This document shows positions 7,581 to 15,461 of a stretch of 42,961 nt of DNA, piece after piece. A program made the translations under genes and the position numbers. This DNA comes from an uncultured Oscillospiraceae bacterium (GTDB taxonomy: Bacteria; Bacillota; Clostridia; Oscillospirales; Oscillospiraceae), in contig CAKTBC010000005.1 of assembly GCA_934533005.1 (NCBI GenBank), positions 1 through 42,961 on the forward strand. The letters run 5' to 3'. The notes under the pieces were generated by a model, which worked only from the letters and a program-made list of their open reading frames with translations, did not search any database and was not told where the DNA came from. Position 1 is the stretch's first letter, and every line of letters begins with the position of its first letter.

Positions 7581-9392
7581 ATGAAATTACGAAAGAAACA
7601 GCCGCAGCCGGAGACCGTTTCCGGCTACGATTATTCCGACCGGGAGGCACGCGAGCGGACGGTATACGCGCTTTTCCAGCGCGCCAAAAACGCCCGCACC
7701 GCCGTGGAGATCGAGTGGGAGAAGTGCAACGACTATTATAACGGCATCCACGATGTGACGCGTTCTCTCACCGAGTTCTGCCGGGAAAACGATATCCCGT
7801 GGCTCCCGGCGAGCATTCCCGATCCCTATATCCTCGTGGAGAGCCAGATCGAGCCGACCGTGCCGCAGCCGGAATTTCGCGGGCGCGATGACGATCTTGA
7901 CAGCGCCATGGCCAAGCGGCGTGAATTCGCCGTGCGGTACATCGCCGAGAACAACCGCCTCTCCGATATGAACACGCGCAATGAGCGCCGCCTTTTGAAG
8001 CTCGGCGACGCCTTCTGGAAGGCGTACTGGGACGAGGATATGCGCTGCGGCGAGGCACAGGGCGATATCCGCGTGAGCGATATCCCCGTGGAAGCGGTGT
8101 TTCCCGACCCCGCGGTGCGCGGCGGCAGCGTGCAGGACGGACAGTATCTCGACTACGTTTACCGCATCCACAAGGTGCGCTTCGCGCAGGTGTTCCGCGC
8201 CGATCTCGAAGCGCTCGGCATCACGGCGGAGGAAGCGCTCGGCGAGGATTATGTGCCGCGCAGCGCAATCTTTGATATGACGAGCGCGCTGAGCGACACG
8301 GACGACACCGTGCAGGTGCTCGAGCACTGGTTCCGCCAGCCGGTCGAAACGACCGTAAACGGCGAGACGATCCCCGCCGGGGCGGTGGCGTGCTCCGTTC
8401 AGGCGGGCGGACACGAGCTGCGGTATATCCCCCATTACTGGCGGCGCACGGGCGCGCAGAATACGCTCTTTCCGTTTGTGCATTACTGGCGCATTCAGGA
8501 CGAAAACCAATTCTGGAACAAAAGCGAGCTCACGCCGGTGCTTGATCTCGTGGACGCGGCCGACCGCAAGCTTGCCGCGGCGCTTTTGAACGACAGCTTC
8601 CTTTCCAACGACATCCTGCTCGTGGAGGACGGCGCTCTCGCTGACGGCGAGGAGCTGACGAACGAGCCGGGCGCGATCGTGCATCTTAAGCAGGGACGCA
8701 TGGGCGCGGTGCAGCGTCTCGGCGGATTGCAGAGCGTCGGCAAGGCGGCGATGGATATCACCTGGTTCAAGGAGCAGATCGAGCGCGCCAGCCGCAGCTA
8801 CGATACCGGCACCGGCAAGGAGACGGCGCGCGTCACGACCGCTTTGGGGCTTTCCATGCTCCGCGCCGACGGGCGCGAGCAGTCGGACATCAAGCGCGCC
8901 GACCGCAACGCCGGGTTTGAGCGGCTCTACGAGCTGCTCGACTGGCTCTCACTGGAATTTTTCGACGATGACCGGATGCTCTATCTCGGCGCGCCGGAGG
9001 GGAAGAGCGCGCCGGGGCAGCGCATGATCTACAACAGCGCCGACTTTGCCCGCACGCTGCCGGAAGTCCGCTCTCTCACGGGCGAAGTGGTGCGGCCGCT
9101 CCGGGAGTTTTTCCCGCGGGTGGATATCACCGTGCAGGCCGCTGACGGTGCGCGGCGCGACCGGCAGACGACGCTGCAGGCGCTCGACAGTCTGACACGC
9201 GCGAATATCACGGCGGAAAACTGGCGCATTTTTGCCGCTGAGCTCGAAATTCTCGATATTCCTGACCGGCAGGAGATCGTTGGGGAGTGGGAGCGGAGAT
9301 TTGAGACCCCCGCAGAAAATACGACCCCTCCGCAGACACCGGCGGCAGGTCAAGGGAGCCTTGAGAGCGGAGAGGCGGTGACACTTGCATGA
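7581..9392 (+). CDS. Probable phage portal protein
   Basis: A 603-residue protein. It has an N-terminal helical region with Y-Y-N-G near residue 53, a P-D-P-Y-I segment near 77-81, a central beta-rich wing with D-I-P-V-E-A-V-F-P-D-P (about 168-178), and long C-terminal helices with R-A-S-R-S-Y (about 400-406). Length and these features fit the portal family: a 12-mer ring at the capsid vertex through which DNA is packaged and released. The final 40 residues are a Pro/Thr-rich disordered tail. Its position after the endolysin is unusual, since portal genes normally precede the capsid gene. Confidence 0.72.
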   Translation: MKLRKKQPQPETVSGYDYSDREARERTVYALFQRAKNARTAVEIEWEKCNDYYNGIHDVTRSLTEFCRENDIPWLPASIPDPYILVESQIEPTVPQPEFRGRDDDLDSAMAKRREFAVRYIAENNRLSDMNTRNERRLLKLGDAFWKAYWDEDMRCGEAQGDIRVSDIPVEAVFPDPAVRGGSVQDGQYLDYVYRIHKVRFAQVFRADLEALGITAEEALGEDYVPRSAIFDMTSALSDTDDTVQVLEHWFRQPVETTVNGETIPAGAVACSVQAGGHELRYIPHYWRRTGAQNTLFPFVHYWRIQDENQFWNKSELTPVLDLVDAADRKLAAALLNDSFLSNDILLVEDGALADGEELTNEPGAIVHLKQGRMGAVQRLGGLQSVGKAAMDITWFKEQIERASRSYDTGTGKETARVTTALGLSMLRADGREQSDIKRADRNAGFERLYELLDWLSLEFFDDDRMLYLGAPEGKSAPGQRMIYNSADFARTLPEVRSLTGEVVRPLREFFPRVDITVQAADGARRDRQTTLQALDSLTRANITAENWRIFAAELEILDIPDRQEIVGEWERRFETPAENTTPPQTPAAGQGSLESGEAVTLA

Positions 9393-9493
9393 AGTGCCCG
9401 TACTGCGGCATTGAAATGCTGCGCAAGACTGCGGCGCAATGGGTGTGCCGCAATCCGAAATGCATCAAATACGATAAGGAGAAGAAAAAATGA
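9389..9493 (+). CDS. 34-residue zinc-ribbon microprotein
   Basis: This short reading frame encodes a C-P-Y-C ... C-R-N-P-K-C pair of knuckles (Cys3, Cys6, Cys20, Cys25), then a Lys/Glu-rich tail. That is a minimal rubredoxin/ribbon-type zinc site. The ATG overlaps the portal stop (ATGA) and its own stop overlaps the ATG of the next gene (AATGA), so it is locked into the operon by translational coupling on both sides. GGAGAGGCGGTGA before the start provides a ribosome site. It may bind DNA or act as an assembly factor; no function is known to me. Confidence 0.7.
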   Translation: MKCPYCGIEMLRKTAAQWVCRNPKCIKYDKEKKK

Positions 9494-10458
9494 AGATCAA
9501 ACGCTTTGACGATCTGAAACCGAAGACCCTTTCCGACACGCTCCCGGACGGATCGCGCAAAAAGAAAAAAAACGAGGGCTCGCCGACGTGGAAGGGCGGC
9601 TCTGCCGCGGAGAGCACCGCGGGCGGCGGGAACGGCTCGGGGAGCGCCGGAACGGCGTGGAGCGGCCCGAGCTACAGCGAGATCATGCAGAAATACTACG
9701 CCGGACAGTATGCCGACGCGCTCGCCGGAAATAAACGCACCGCCGAGGCCGAGGCGGACGCCGCCGAGCGCGACGCGCAGGATGCGCTCGATCGCATCCG
9801 CGGCGGCTATAAGAGCACCGACCGCCAGCTCTACCGCGAGTATATGGAGAGCACGCGCACGCTGCCGCAGCGTCTCGCCGCACAGGGCATCACCGGGGGG
9901 CTTACGGAATCCTCGCAGGTACGTCTTGCCAACTCCTACGGCGAGGGGCTTGCCGAAAACGAGAGAGCGCGCCTTGCCGAAGAGGCGCAGACGTACTCCG
10001 CGCGCGACGCGCGTCTCGCTGCGGCAAAGGCCGAGCAGGAGCGCGCCGACGCCGCGGCGAAGAAGACGCACGGCGAAAGTCTTGCCAAACTCTGGCAGGA
10101 GGTGGAAAAGCAGCGCCGCGAGGATGCCGCCAAGGCCGCCGCGCTCCTGGCCGCGGCGGGCGACTACTCCGGCTACGTCGGCATGGGGCTCACGCAGGAG
10201 CAGGCTGACTATCTCGCCGAGATCTGGATGGGGCGAAACGGCAAGGTGGCGCCGGTGCGCCGCGCGTGGAACGGCGGGAATGCTTCCGCCTCCGGCTCTT
10301 CGGGCTCGGCGCTTGCCGACACGCTCTCCGAATCGCTTCTTCTCAATGCCGAGCGCGGCACGGACGCCGCCGTGGAGTATATCGCCTCGCGTCTCGCCTC
10401 CGGCGATATCCAGAGCGACGAGGCGGAGGAAATCTGGAAGCTGCTCCGCGGCGCATGA
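9490..10458 (+). CDS. Ala-rich coiled-coil phage virion protein
   Basis: A 322-residue protein common in clostridial prophages but unnamed. It has a basic N-terminus, a Gly/Ser linker (about residues 32-60), a long Ala/Glu/Gln/Arg coiled coil (about 75-225) containing L-P-Q-R-L-A-A-Q-G-I-T-G-G (about 129-141), another Gly/Ser linker, and a small C-terminal helical domain. There is no membrane segment. The long helix and following the portal suggest a scaffold, an ejected internal protein or a short-tail component; this is inference. It is the last recognisable phage gene. AAGGAGAAG precedes ATG 9490. Confidence 0.6.
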   Translation: MKIKRFDDLKPKTLSDTLPDGSRKKKKNEGSPTWKGGSAAESTAGGGNGSGSAGTAWSGPSYSEIMQKYYAGQYADALAGNKRTAEAEADAAERDAQDALDRIRGGYKSTDRQLYREYMESTRTLPQRLAAQGITGGLTESSQVRLANSYGEGLAENERARLAEEAQTYSARDARLAAAKAEQERADAAAKKTHGESLAKLWQEVEKQRREDAAKAAALLAAAGDYSGYVGMGLTQEQADYLAEIWMGRNGKVAPVRRAWNGGNASASGSSGSALADTLSESLLLNAERGTDAAVEYIASRLASGDIQSDEAEEIWKLLRGA

Positions 10459-10482
10459 GGCATTTAATTTTTAAATTATTCC

Positions 10483-10511
10483 TTGACAGAAGAGAATAAT
10501 TGCGCTAATAT
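10483..10511 (+). promoter_or_regulatory. Strong sigma-A type promoter for candidate sRNA
   Basis: A perfect -35 TTGACA (10483-10488), a 17-base spacer and -10 TAATAT (10506-10511), directly after the last phage gene. Predicted start is near 10518. No reading frame follows; the transcript runs into the structured region and terminator below. Confidence 0.7.
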
Positions 10512-10517
10512 CATAAT

Positions 10518-10650
10518 GGCGGGGAAGTTGGGCTTTCAACAACGACCACCATCTCCGACCTTCGCCTGCCCAGCACAGCAGCGCGAAGAGCCAATACTTT
10601 TCTCCTCGGAGGATCGACCCCAACAGGGCGGGGGCGATCCTCCTTTCTGT
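10518..10650 (+). ncRNA. Candidate structured small RNA or leader, class unknown
   Basis: About 130 bases between a strong promoter and a strong terminator. It has no plausible reading frame. Visible structure: a hairpin at 10559-10590 with CTTCGC/GCGAAG and CTGC/GCAG pairs, and a 5' GTTGGG (10527-10532) complementary to CCCAAC (10619-10624) inside the terminator, which could close the molecule or act as an antiterminator. It lacks the signatures of SRP RNA, RNase P RNA, tmRNA and tRNA. 6S RNA or another regulatory RNA remains possible but I could not confirm it. A transcription start near 10518 is inferred. Confidence 0.5.
10608..10650 (+). terminator. Intrinsic terminator of the candidate sRNA
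   Basis: GGAGGATCG (10608-10616) pairs with CGATCCTCC (10635-10643), extended by CCCC/GGGG, followed by TTTCTGTT. A nine-base outer stem plus GC-rich inner stem makes a convincing rho-independent terminator. Confidence 0.75.
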
Positions 10651-10657
10651 TAATCCT

Positions 10658-10693
10658 TCAAACGGGAGACCTGTGAACAGGTCTCCCGTTTGA
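10658..10693. terminator. 16-base perfect hairpin between phage and typA
   Basis: A 16-base perfect stem (TCAAACGGGAGACCTG and its complement) with a TGAA loop at 10674-10677. No T-run follows on either strand, so it may be a second transcription barrier, an RNA-processing signal or a protein site rather than a classical terminator. A further eight-base inverted repeat CGGCCCGC/GCGGGCCG spans 10702-10746. Confidence 0.55.
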
Positions 10694-10881
10694 GAGGATA
10701 GCGGCCCGCCGCAGCGCACTCGCTCCGAGAGCACGCTTGCGGGCCGAGAGGTATTTTCTCCGACGTACATACCGCCGGCAAAAATGATTAAAATTCTATT
10801 TGCGTCTGCGGACGCAGACTCTTCGAGGCTTCCGGGAAGCCGGTTTCTGCTGGAAAACAATGAAAAATTAAGGAAAATCTC

Positions 10882-10910
10882 TTTTCATATACGATCGACT
10901 GTGGTATAAT
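10882..10910 (+). promoter_or_regulatory. typA promoter
   Basis: TTTTCA (10882-10887), 17-base spacer and a consensus -10 TATAAT (10905-10910) extended by TGG. The predicted start leaves a short leader before the typA ribosome site. Confidence 0.75.
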
Positions 10911-10954
10911 ACCGCGCTGGATTTGAATCGGATTTACATTTGGAGATGGATATT

Positions 10955-12775
10955 ATGGAATTACGCAATATCGCAATCATTGCCCACGTTGACCACGGCA
11001 AGACGACGCTCGTGGACGAAATGCTCAAGCAGTCGGGCGTGTACCGCGAAAATCAGGAAGTCGTCGAGCGCGTGATGGACTCCGGCGATCTCGAGCGCGA
11101 GCGCGGCATCACCATTCTCGCGAAGAACACCGCCGTCACCTATAAGGGCGTCAAGATCAACATCGTCGACACGCCGGGCCACGCCGACTTCGGCGGCGAG
11201 GTGGAGCGCGTGCTCAAAATGGTCAATGGCGTCATCCTGCTCGTGGACGCCGCCGAAGGCCCCATGCCGCAGACCCGCTTCGTGCTTGGCCGCGCGCTGG
11301 AGCTCGGCCACCGCGTGATCGTCGTCGTCAACAAGATCGACCGCCCCGACCAGCGCGTGCACGAGGTCGTGGACGAGGTGCTGGAGCTGCTGATGGATCT
11401 GAACGCCACGGACGAGCAGCTCGACTCCCCGATGCTCTTCTGCTCGGGCCGCCAGGGCACGGCGTCCTATTCGCCGGACGTGCCGGGCACCGATTTGCAG
11501 CCCCTCTTCGACACGATCCTCGAGTATATCCCCGAACCGGCGCAGGATACCGCCGCGCCCTTCCAGATGCTCGTTTCCTCGCTCGACTATAATGAGTTCG
11601 TCGGCCGCATCGCCATCGGGCGCATTGAGCGCGGAACGATCCGCCAGAACGAGGAAATCGCCGTTTGCAACTACCATTCGCCGGATGCCGTGCCCCGCAA
11701 GGCGAAGGCCGTCTCGCTCTATGAGTTCAGCGGCTTGGCCAAGGTTCCCGTGACGGAAGCCACGGCGGGCAACATCATCGCCATGAGCGGCATCGGCGAT
11801 GTCACCATCGGCGACACGATCTGCGCCGTCGGCACGCCGGAGCCACTGCCGTTTGTGAAGATCTCTGCGCCGACGATGGAAATGACGTTCTCCGTCAACA
11901 ACTCCCCCTTCGCCGGACGCGAGGGTAAGTTTGTCACGAGCCGCCAGATCCGCGACCGTCTCTACCGCGAAACGCTCAAGGATGTCTCCCTGCGCGTCAC
12001 GGACGTCGAGGGCAGCACCGACAGCTTCAATGTTGCCGGACGCGGCGAAATGTCGCTCTCGATCCTCATCGAGACGATGCGCCGCGAAGGCTATGAGTTC
12101 CAGGTATCGCCCCCGCGCGTGCTCATGCAGCGCGACGAGAAGGGCAATCTCCTCGAGCCGATGGAAGAGCTTGTGGCGGATGTGCCGCAGGAGTACGTCG
12201 GCTCGGTCATCGAAAAGCTCGGCACGCGCAAGGCCGAACTCAAAGAGATGACCCCCGTGGGCGCGCGCATGCGCCTCATCTTCCTCGTGCCGAGCCGCGG
12301 CCTCTTCGGCTACCGGAACGAATTTCTCACCGACACCCACGGCGAGGGCATCATGGCCTCCGTGTTCGACAGCTACGCCCCCTATAAGGGCGAGGTCACG
12401 CGCCGCTCGACCGGCTCTCTCATCGCGTGGGAGCAGGGCGAGGCCGTCGCCTACGGCATCTGGAACGCGCAGGAGCGCGGCGTCATGTTCATCACGCCCG
12501 GCACGCCGGTCTACGGCGGCATGATCGTCGGCGTCAGCCCCAAGCAGGAGGACATCCCGGTGAACGTCTGCCGCACGAAGCATCTCACCAATACCCGCGC
12601 CTCTGGCTCGGACGAAGCGCTGCGGCTCATCCCGCCGCGCCAGATGTCGCTCGAGCAGTGCATGGAGTTCCTCGCGGACGACGAGCTTCTCGAAGTTACG
12701 CCCAAGAACCTCCGCCTGCGTAAGCGCATTCTCGACCACAGCCAGCGCATGAAGAACATCCACGGCAAAAAGTAA
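10955..12775 (+). CDS. typA: Ribosome-associated GTPase TypA/BipA
   Basis: A 606-residue translational GTPase of the EF-G/LepA superfamily that binds the ribosome and helps 50S assembly and stress adaptation. G1 A-H-V-D-H-G-K-T-T is at residues 10-18, switch II D-T-P-G-H at 72-76 and N-K-I-D at 126-129, followed by beta-barrel, two EF-G-like domains and the BipA-specific C-terminus. Length is normal. ATG 10955 is chosen because GGAG at 10942-10945 is then properly spaced and the protein opens M-E-L-R-N-I-A-I. It is monocistronic, with its own promoter and terminator. Confidence 0.97.
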   Translation: MELRNIAIIAHVDHGKTTLVDEMLKQSGVYRENQEVVERVMDSGDLERERGITILAKNTAVTYKGVKINIVDTPGHADFGGEVERVLKMVNGVILLVDAAEGPMPQTRFVLGRALELGHRVIVVVNKIDRPDQRVHEVVDEVLELLMDLNATDEQLDSPMLFCSGRQGTASYSPDVPGTDLQPLFDTILEYIPEPAQDTAAPFQMLVSSLDYNEFVGRIAIGRIERGTIRQNEEIAVCNYHSPDAVPRKAKAVSLYEFSGLAKVPVTEATAGNIIAMSGIGDVTIGDTICAVGTPEPLPFVKISAPTMEMTFSVNNSPFAGREGKFVTSRQIRDRLYRETLKDVSLRVTDVEGSTDSFNVAGRGEMSLSILIETMRREGYEFQVSPPRVLMQRDEKGNLLEPMEELVADVPQEYVGSVIEKLGTRKAELKEMTPVGARMRLIFLVPSRGLFGYRNEFLTDTHGEGIMASVFDSYAPYKGEVTRRSTGSLIAWEQGEAVAYGIWNAQERGVMFITPGTPVYGGMIVGVSPKQEDIPVNVCRTKHLTNTRASGSDEALRLIPPRQMSLEQCMEFLADDELLEVTPKNLRLRKRILDHSQRMKNIHGKK

Positions 12776-12790
12776 TTGAAAAACGCAGAA

Positions 12791-12830
12791 GGCGGGCGGC
12801 TCCAAAAATTGGAGCCGCCCGCCGTTTTTT
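12791..12830 (+). terminator. typA terminator
   Basis: A 13-base perfect stem GGCGGGCGGCTCC/GGAGCCGCCCGCC (12791-12803 with 12811-12823), loop AAAAATT, followed by GTTTTTTATT. It also separates typA from the convergent MATE gene. Confidence 0.9.
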
Positions 12831-14172
12831 ATTCCGCACCGCTGCTGAGACGATTCATCCAGCTCCGGCGGCGAAACACCCATAGAGATACGGCGAGGCG
12901 AAAGCCCTCTTCCAGCGATAAAATGAAATACACGTAAGGGATCGAAAGCTTCCAGACAAAGGCGCTCAAAAGACCGAGCGGTACGCCAAGGCACCACGTG
13001 CCGGCCATGTCGATGGCCATGATATACTTCGTCCGCCCGCCGCTGCGGAGAATCCCGCCGCCGAGGATCATATTGAGCACCTTGCACGGCGCGATGATCG
13101 CATACGCGAGCAGGATCTGCCGCGTCATCGCCTTCACCGCACCGTCCATCCGGTAGATATCCACGTAAGGCTCGCGGAGCAGTACCACCGCGGCGGAGAG
13201 CAGAAGCGCCCCCGCGGCGCCGTAGACGAGCAGCCGTTCGCCCGAGCGGTACGCCTCCTCGCGCTCGCCGCGCCCGAGCTGCTTTCCGACGATCACGCCC
13301 GCCGCCTGCGAAAGACCGCAGAGCGCGCCGATCACCAGCCCCTGCACGGGATTGATGAGCGTCATGGCGGCGCTCGCGCCGGTGCCCATGTGGCCGTAGA
13401 TGGCGGCATAGACGTTCTCGCCGAGGCTCCAGCTCCCCTCGCAGAGAAGCAGGGGCAGCAGCATGGCGAGATAGGCGCGCCAGCTCCATCGCGCCGCGCC
13501 GCCGTCTCCGGCCTTCGGAACGGGGTGGCAGCGGGAGACCATGAGCAGCATTCCAAGGACGTTGACGCATTGGGAAACGACCGTCGCGGCTGCCGCGCCC
13601 GTTACTCCGAGCGCGGGAAAGCCGAGCTTTCCGAAAATGAGAATATAGTTGAGACCGGTGTTGAGCAGCGCAGAGAAAATGCTCGCGTACAGCGGCAGCC
13701 GCGGCCTTTCCGCGCAGCGAAACGCGGCGGAAAGGAGCGTTGCCCCGGCCACGGGGAGAAATGTGGCGGAGATGTACCGGAGATATTCCGCCGCGGCCTG
13801 CCGGGTCGCGGCGTCTTTGGTATAGGCGCGCATGACCGTTTCGGGAAAGAGCGCACAAACGACGGAGAAGAGCCCGGCGATAACGGCGGCGAGCGCGAGA
13901 TTCGTGAAAAAGCTTCGCCGGACTTCCGCGCTCTTTTCCTGCCCGAGATACTGGGAAATCATGATCCCGGCCACGGCGGCGACGGCGGAGACAATGACCG
14001 AATAGATCGATGTGAATTTTCCCGCCAACCCGACGCCCGCTACGGAAACTTCGCCGAGCTGCCCGATCATGATCTGATCGACCATGCCGAAAGACGATTG
14101 CAGCATCGATTGCAGCGCCACGGGGATCGCGAGCGCGCATACGGTTTGAAAGAAAGTTTGCTGCCTCTTCAT
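12829..14172 (-). CDS. MATE family multidrug/metabolite exporter
   Basis: A 447-residue membrane protein with about twelve hydrophobic segments in two similar halves, the layout of MATE antiporters, which expel cationic compounds using Na+ or H+ gradients. The N-terminal half contains I-P-V-A-L-Q-S-M-L-Q-S and D-Q-I-M-I-G-Q-L-G (about residues 33-41), typical of the DinF/NorM type. The start ATG at 14172 has GGGAGGTG just upstream; a longer frame to 14226 crosses the promoter. It is downstream of, and on the same strand as, the LacI regulator, but has its own promoter. Confidence 0.9.
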   Translation of the reverse strand: MKRQQTFFQTVCALAIPVALQSMLQSSFGMVDQIMIGQLGEVSVAGVGLAGKFTSIYSVIVSAVAAVAGIMISQYLGQEKSAEVRRSFFTNLALAAVIAGLFSVVCALFPETVMRAYTKDAATRQAAAEYLRYISATFLPVAGATLLSAAFRCAERPRLPLYASIFSALLNTGLNYILIFGKLGFPALGVTGAAAATVVSQCVNVLGMLLMVSRCHPVPKAGDGGAARWSWRAYLAMLLPLLLCEGSWSLGENVYAAIYGHMGTGASAAMTLINPVQGLVIGALCGLSQAAGVIVGKQLGRGEREEAYRSGERLLVYGAAGALLLSAAVVLLREPYVDIYRMDGAVKAMTRQILLAYAIIAPCKVLNMILGGGILRSGGRTKYIMAIDMAGTWCLGVPLGLLSAFVWKLSIPYVYFILSLEEGFRLAVSLWVFRRRSWMNRLSSGAE

Positions 14173-14197
14173 AACGCACCTCCCGGATTTCTCCTTT

Positions 14198-14226
14198 ATT
14201 GTAGGTTCCGGGAAGGGAAGTTGCAA
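14198..14226 (-). promoter_or_regulatory. Promoter of the MATE gene
   Basis: On the - strand: -35 TTGCAA (14221-14226), 17-base spacer, -10 TACAAT (14198-14203), then a leader to the ATG at 14172. Confidence 0.65.
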
Positions 14227-14277
14227 AGGTTAAACGCATAACCACACACAAAATAAAAGAGGTGCTTTTGTGCGGTT

Positions 14278-15285
14278 TTACCGTTTGCGCTCAGCGGTGC
14301 TTTTCCGTACTATCAGCGAGACGGGCAGCGTAATCTCCGTCTCGACGGCGTGTCCTTCTTTGAGCTCTCGCAGCGCTTCCACGGCGAGCTTCGCGCGCAG
14401 CGCACCGTCCTGCCGTACGGTGGTGAGAGCCGGGCGGAGCATTTCGCACACGGGCGTATCGTCAAACCCCGCAACGGAAATATCCTCCGGCACGGAAAGA
14501 CCCTCCTCCGCGAGAAAGCCGAGGAGATCAACGGCGTAAGCGTCAGACACGGCAAAAACCGCCGTCGCGCGCCGGAACATCTCCAGATTTTTCCGGTAAA
14601 ACGTCCACCGCTCGGCCTTTTGCATGGGGACGATAAGCTGCTCGGCGCGCCCGGGCGCAAAGCCGCGGCGAAACCCTGCCATGCGGTCGCGGTCAATGCC
14701 GATATCATTATCCGAAAGGCAGAGGGCGGTTTCGTGACCCAGCGCGCGGAAATGCTGCCCGACCTGATATCCGCCGTTAAAGTTATCGATGGTGAGATTC
14801 AAAAACCGCCGCGGCGTGCGGCAGATGCCATCGTACACCGCAAAGGGGATGCGCATCCGGCGGCGGAGAAGCGCATAGTCCTGCTCGCAAAAGCCGATCA
14901 CAACGATGCCGTCCATGTTCCACATGGAGGCGAACTGCACGATCTCCTCCGCGCTCGCAGCTCTCTTCACCATCATGAACTGACCGCTGCGCTCAATCTC
15001 CGCGGAGAGAGCGTTCAGCGAGGAGGCAATGAAAAAATCGTCGAGCGTGTGGCCTTCGTACTTCGGGTGGTCGTTGACAAAAACGCCGAGGATTTTGGAG
15101 CTGTTTTGGGCGAGCAGGATGCCCGCCATGCTGGGAATGTACTGCCGCTCCTCTAAAAGCGCCGTTACGCGCTCTGCCGTCTCCGTCGAGACCTTGTTCG
15201 TTTTGCCGTGGATCACGTTGGAAACGGTCGCCGTGCTCAGCCCCAGCTCCTCGGCAATATCGCAGATCCGCACGCGCTCCGCCAT
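14278..15285 (-). CDS. LacI/GalR family transcription regulator
   Basis: A 335-residue repressor. The N-terminal lambda-like HTH (about residues 6-33) contains I-C-D-I-A and S-T-A-T-V-S-N-V-I-H-G-K, with the hinge helix following to residue 60. Residues about 65-330 form a periplasmic-binding-protein-like sensor; V-A-G-F-D-D-T-P lies near the end as usual. The ligand is probably a sugar, unknown here. The start at 15285 is preceded by GGAGG; the open frame further upstream covers the promoter. It is divergent from the RpiR gene and upstream of the MATE gene; either could be a target. Confidence 0.92.
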   Translation of the reverse strand: MAERVRICDIAEELGLSTATVSNVIHGKTNKVSTETAERVTALLEERQYIPSMAGILLAQNSSKILGVFVNDHPKYEGHTLDDFFIASSLNALSAEIERSGQFMMVKRAASAEEIVQFASMWNMDGIVVIGFCEQDYALLRRRMRIPFAVYDGICRTPRRFLNLTIDNFNGGYQVGQHFRALGHETALCLSDNDIGIDRDRMAGFRRGFAPGRAEQLIVPMQKAERWTFYRKNLEMFRRATAVFAVSDAYAVDLLGFLAEEGLSVPEDISVAGFDDTPVCEMLRPALTTVRQDGALRAKLAVEALRELKEGHAVETEITLPVSLIVRKSTAERKR

Positions 15286-15322
15286 GGCTTTTCCTCCGAT
15301 CGGTGTATAAACTGATGGTTCT

Positions 15323-15351
15323 ATTTTATGGATTTGCGGGCGATAAGTCAA
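15323..15351 (-). promoter_or_regulatory. Promoter of the LacI-type gene
   Basis: On the - strand: -35 TTGACT (15346-15351), 17-base spacer, -10 TAAAAT (15323-15328). It lies about 40 bases from the divergent RpiR promoter. Confidence 0.7.
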
Positions 15352-15391
15352 AGGAAATCCGCGCTTTTTTGCTCGGCAGGGGCGGGAAGCG

Positions 15392-15420
15392 TTGCGCTTT
15401 GGCGGCGGCTTTGCTATAGT
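15392..15420 (+). promoter_or_regulatory. Promoter of the RpiR-type gene
   Basis: -35 TTGCGC (15392-15397), 17-base spacer, -10 TATAGT (15415-15420), leader of about 35 bases to ATG 15462. Confidence 0.6.
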
Positions 15421-15461
15421 AGTATAAAGAATAGTAAGCAACTTGACGGGGAAGGACTTCA

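Larger units (their letters stand above)
1..10458 (+). mobile_element. Prophage, right-hand structural and lysis region (partial)
   Basis: A continuous run of + strand phage-type genes with short or overlapping junctions runs from the window edge to 10458, followed by bacterial typA. Capsid, adaptor, tail, fibre, holin, endolysin and portal candidates are present. No integrase, repressor or terminase is seen, so these must lie to the left or be missing. No tape measure, tube or sheath gene is present, which favours a podovirus-like virion. The right boundary is somewhere between 10459 and about 10880; the att core cannot be identified with only one end in view. Base composition resembles the host except in the fibre C-terminus. 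Confidence 0.85.

Noticed and set aside
10459..10954. tRNA, tmRNA, SRP RNA or RNase P RNA as the phage integration target
   Set aside because: None of the conserved sequences or cloverleaf arms of these RNAs could be found in the segment.
10961..14251. A very long open frame (over 1000 codons) on the - strand crossing typA and the MATE gene
   Set aside because: It is the antisense of typA and an alternative frame of the MATE gene. GC-rich codon bias removes stops in the opposite strand. Its composition is Arg/His/Asp-rich and meaningless, with no ribosome site.
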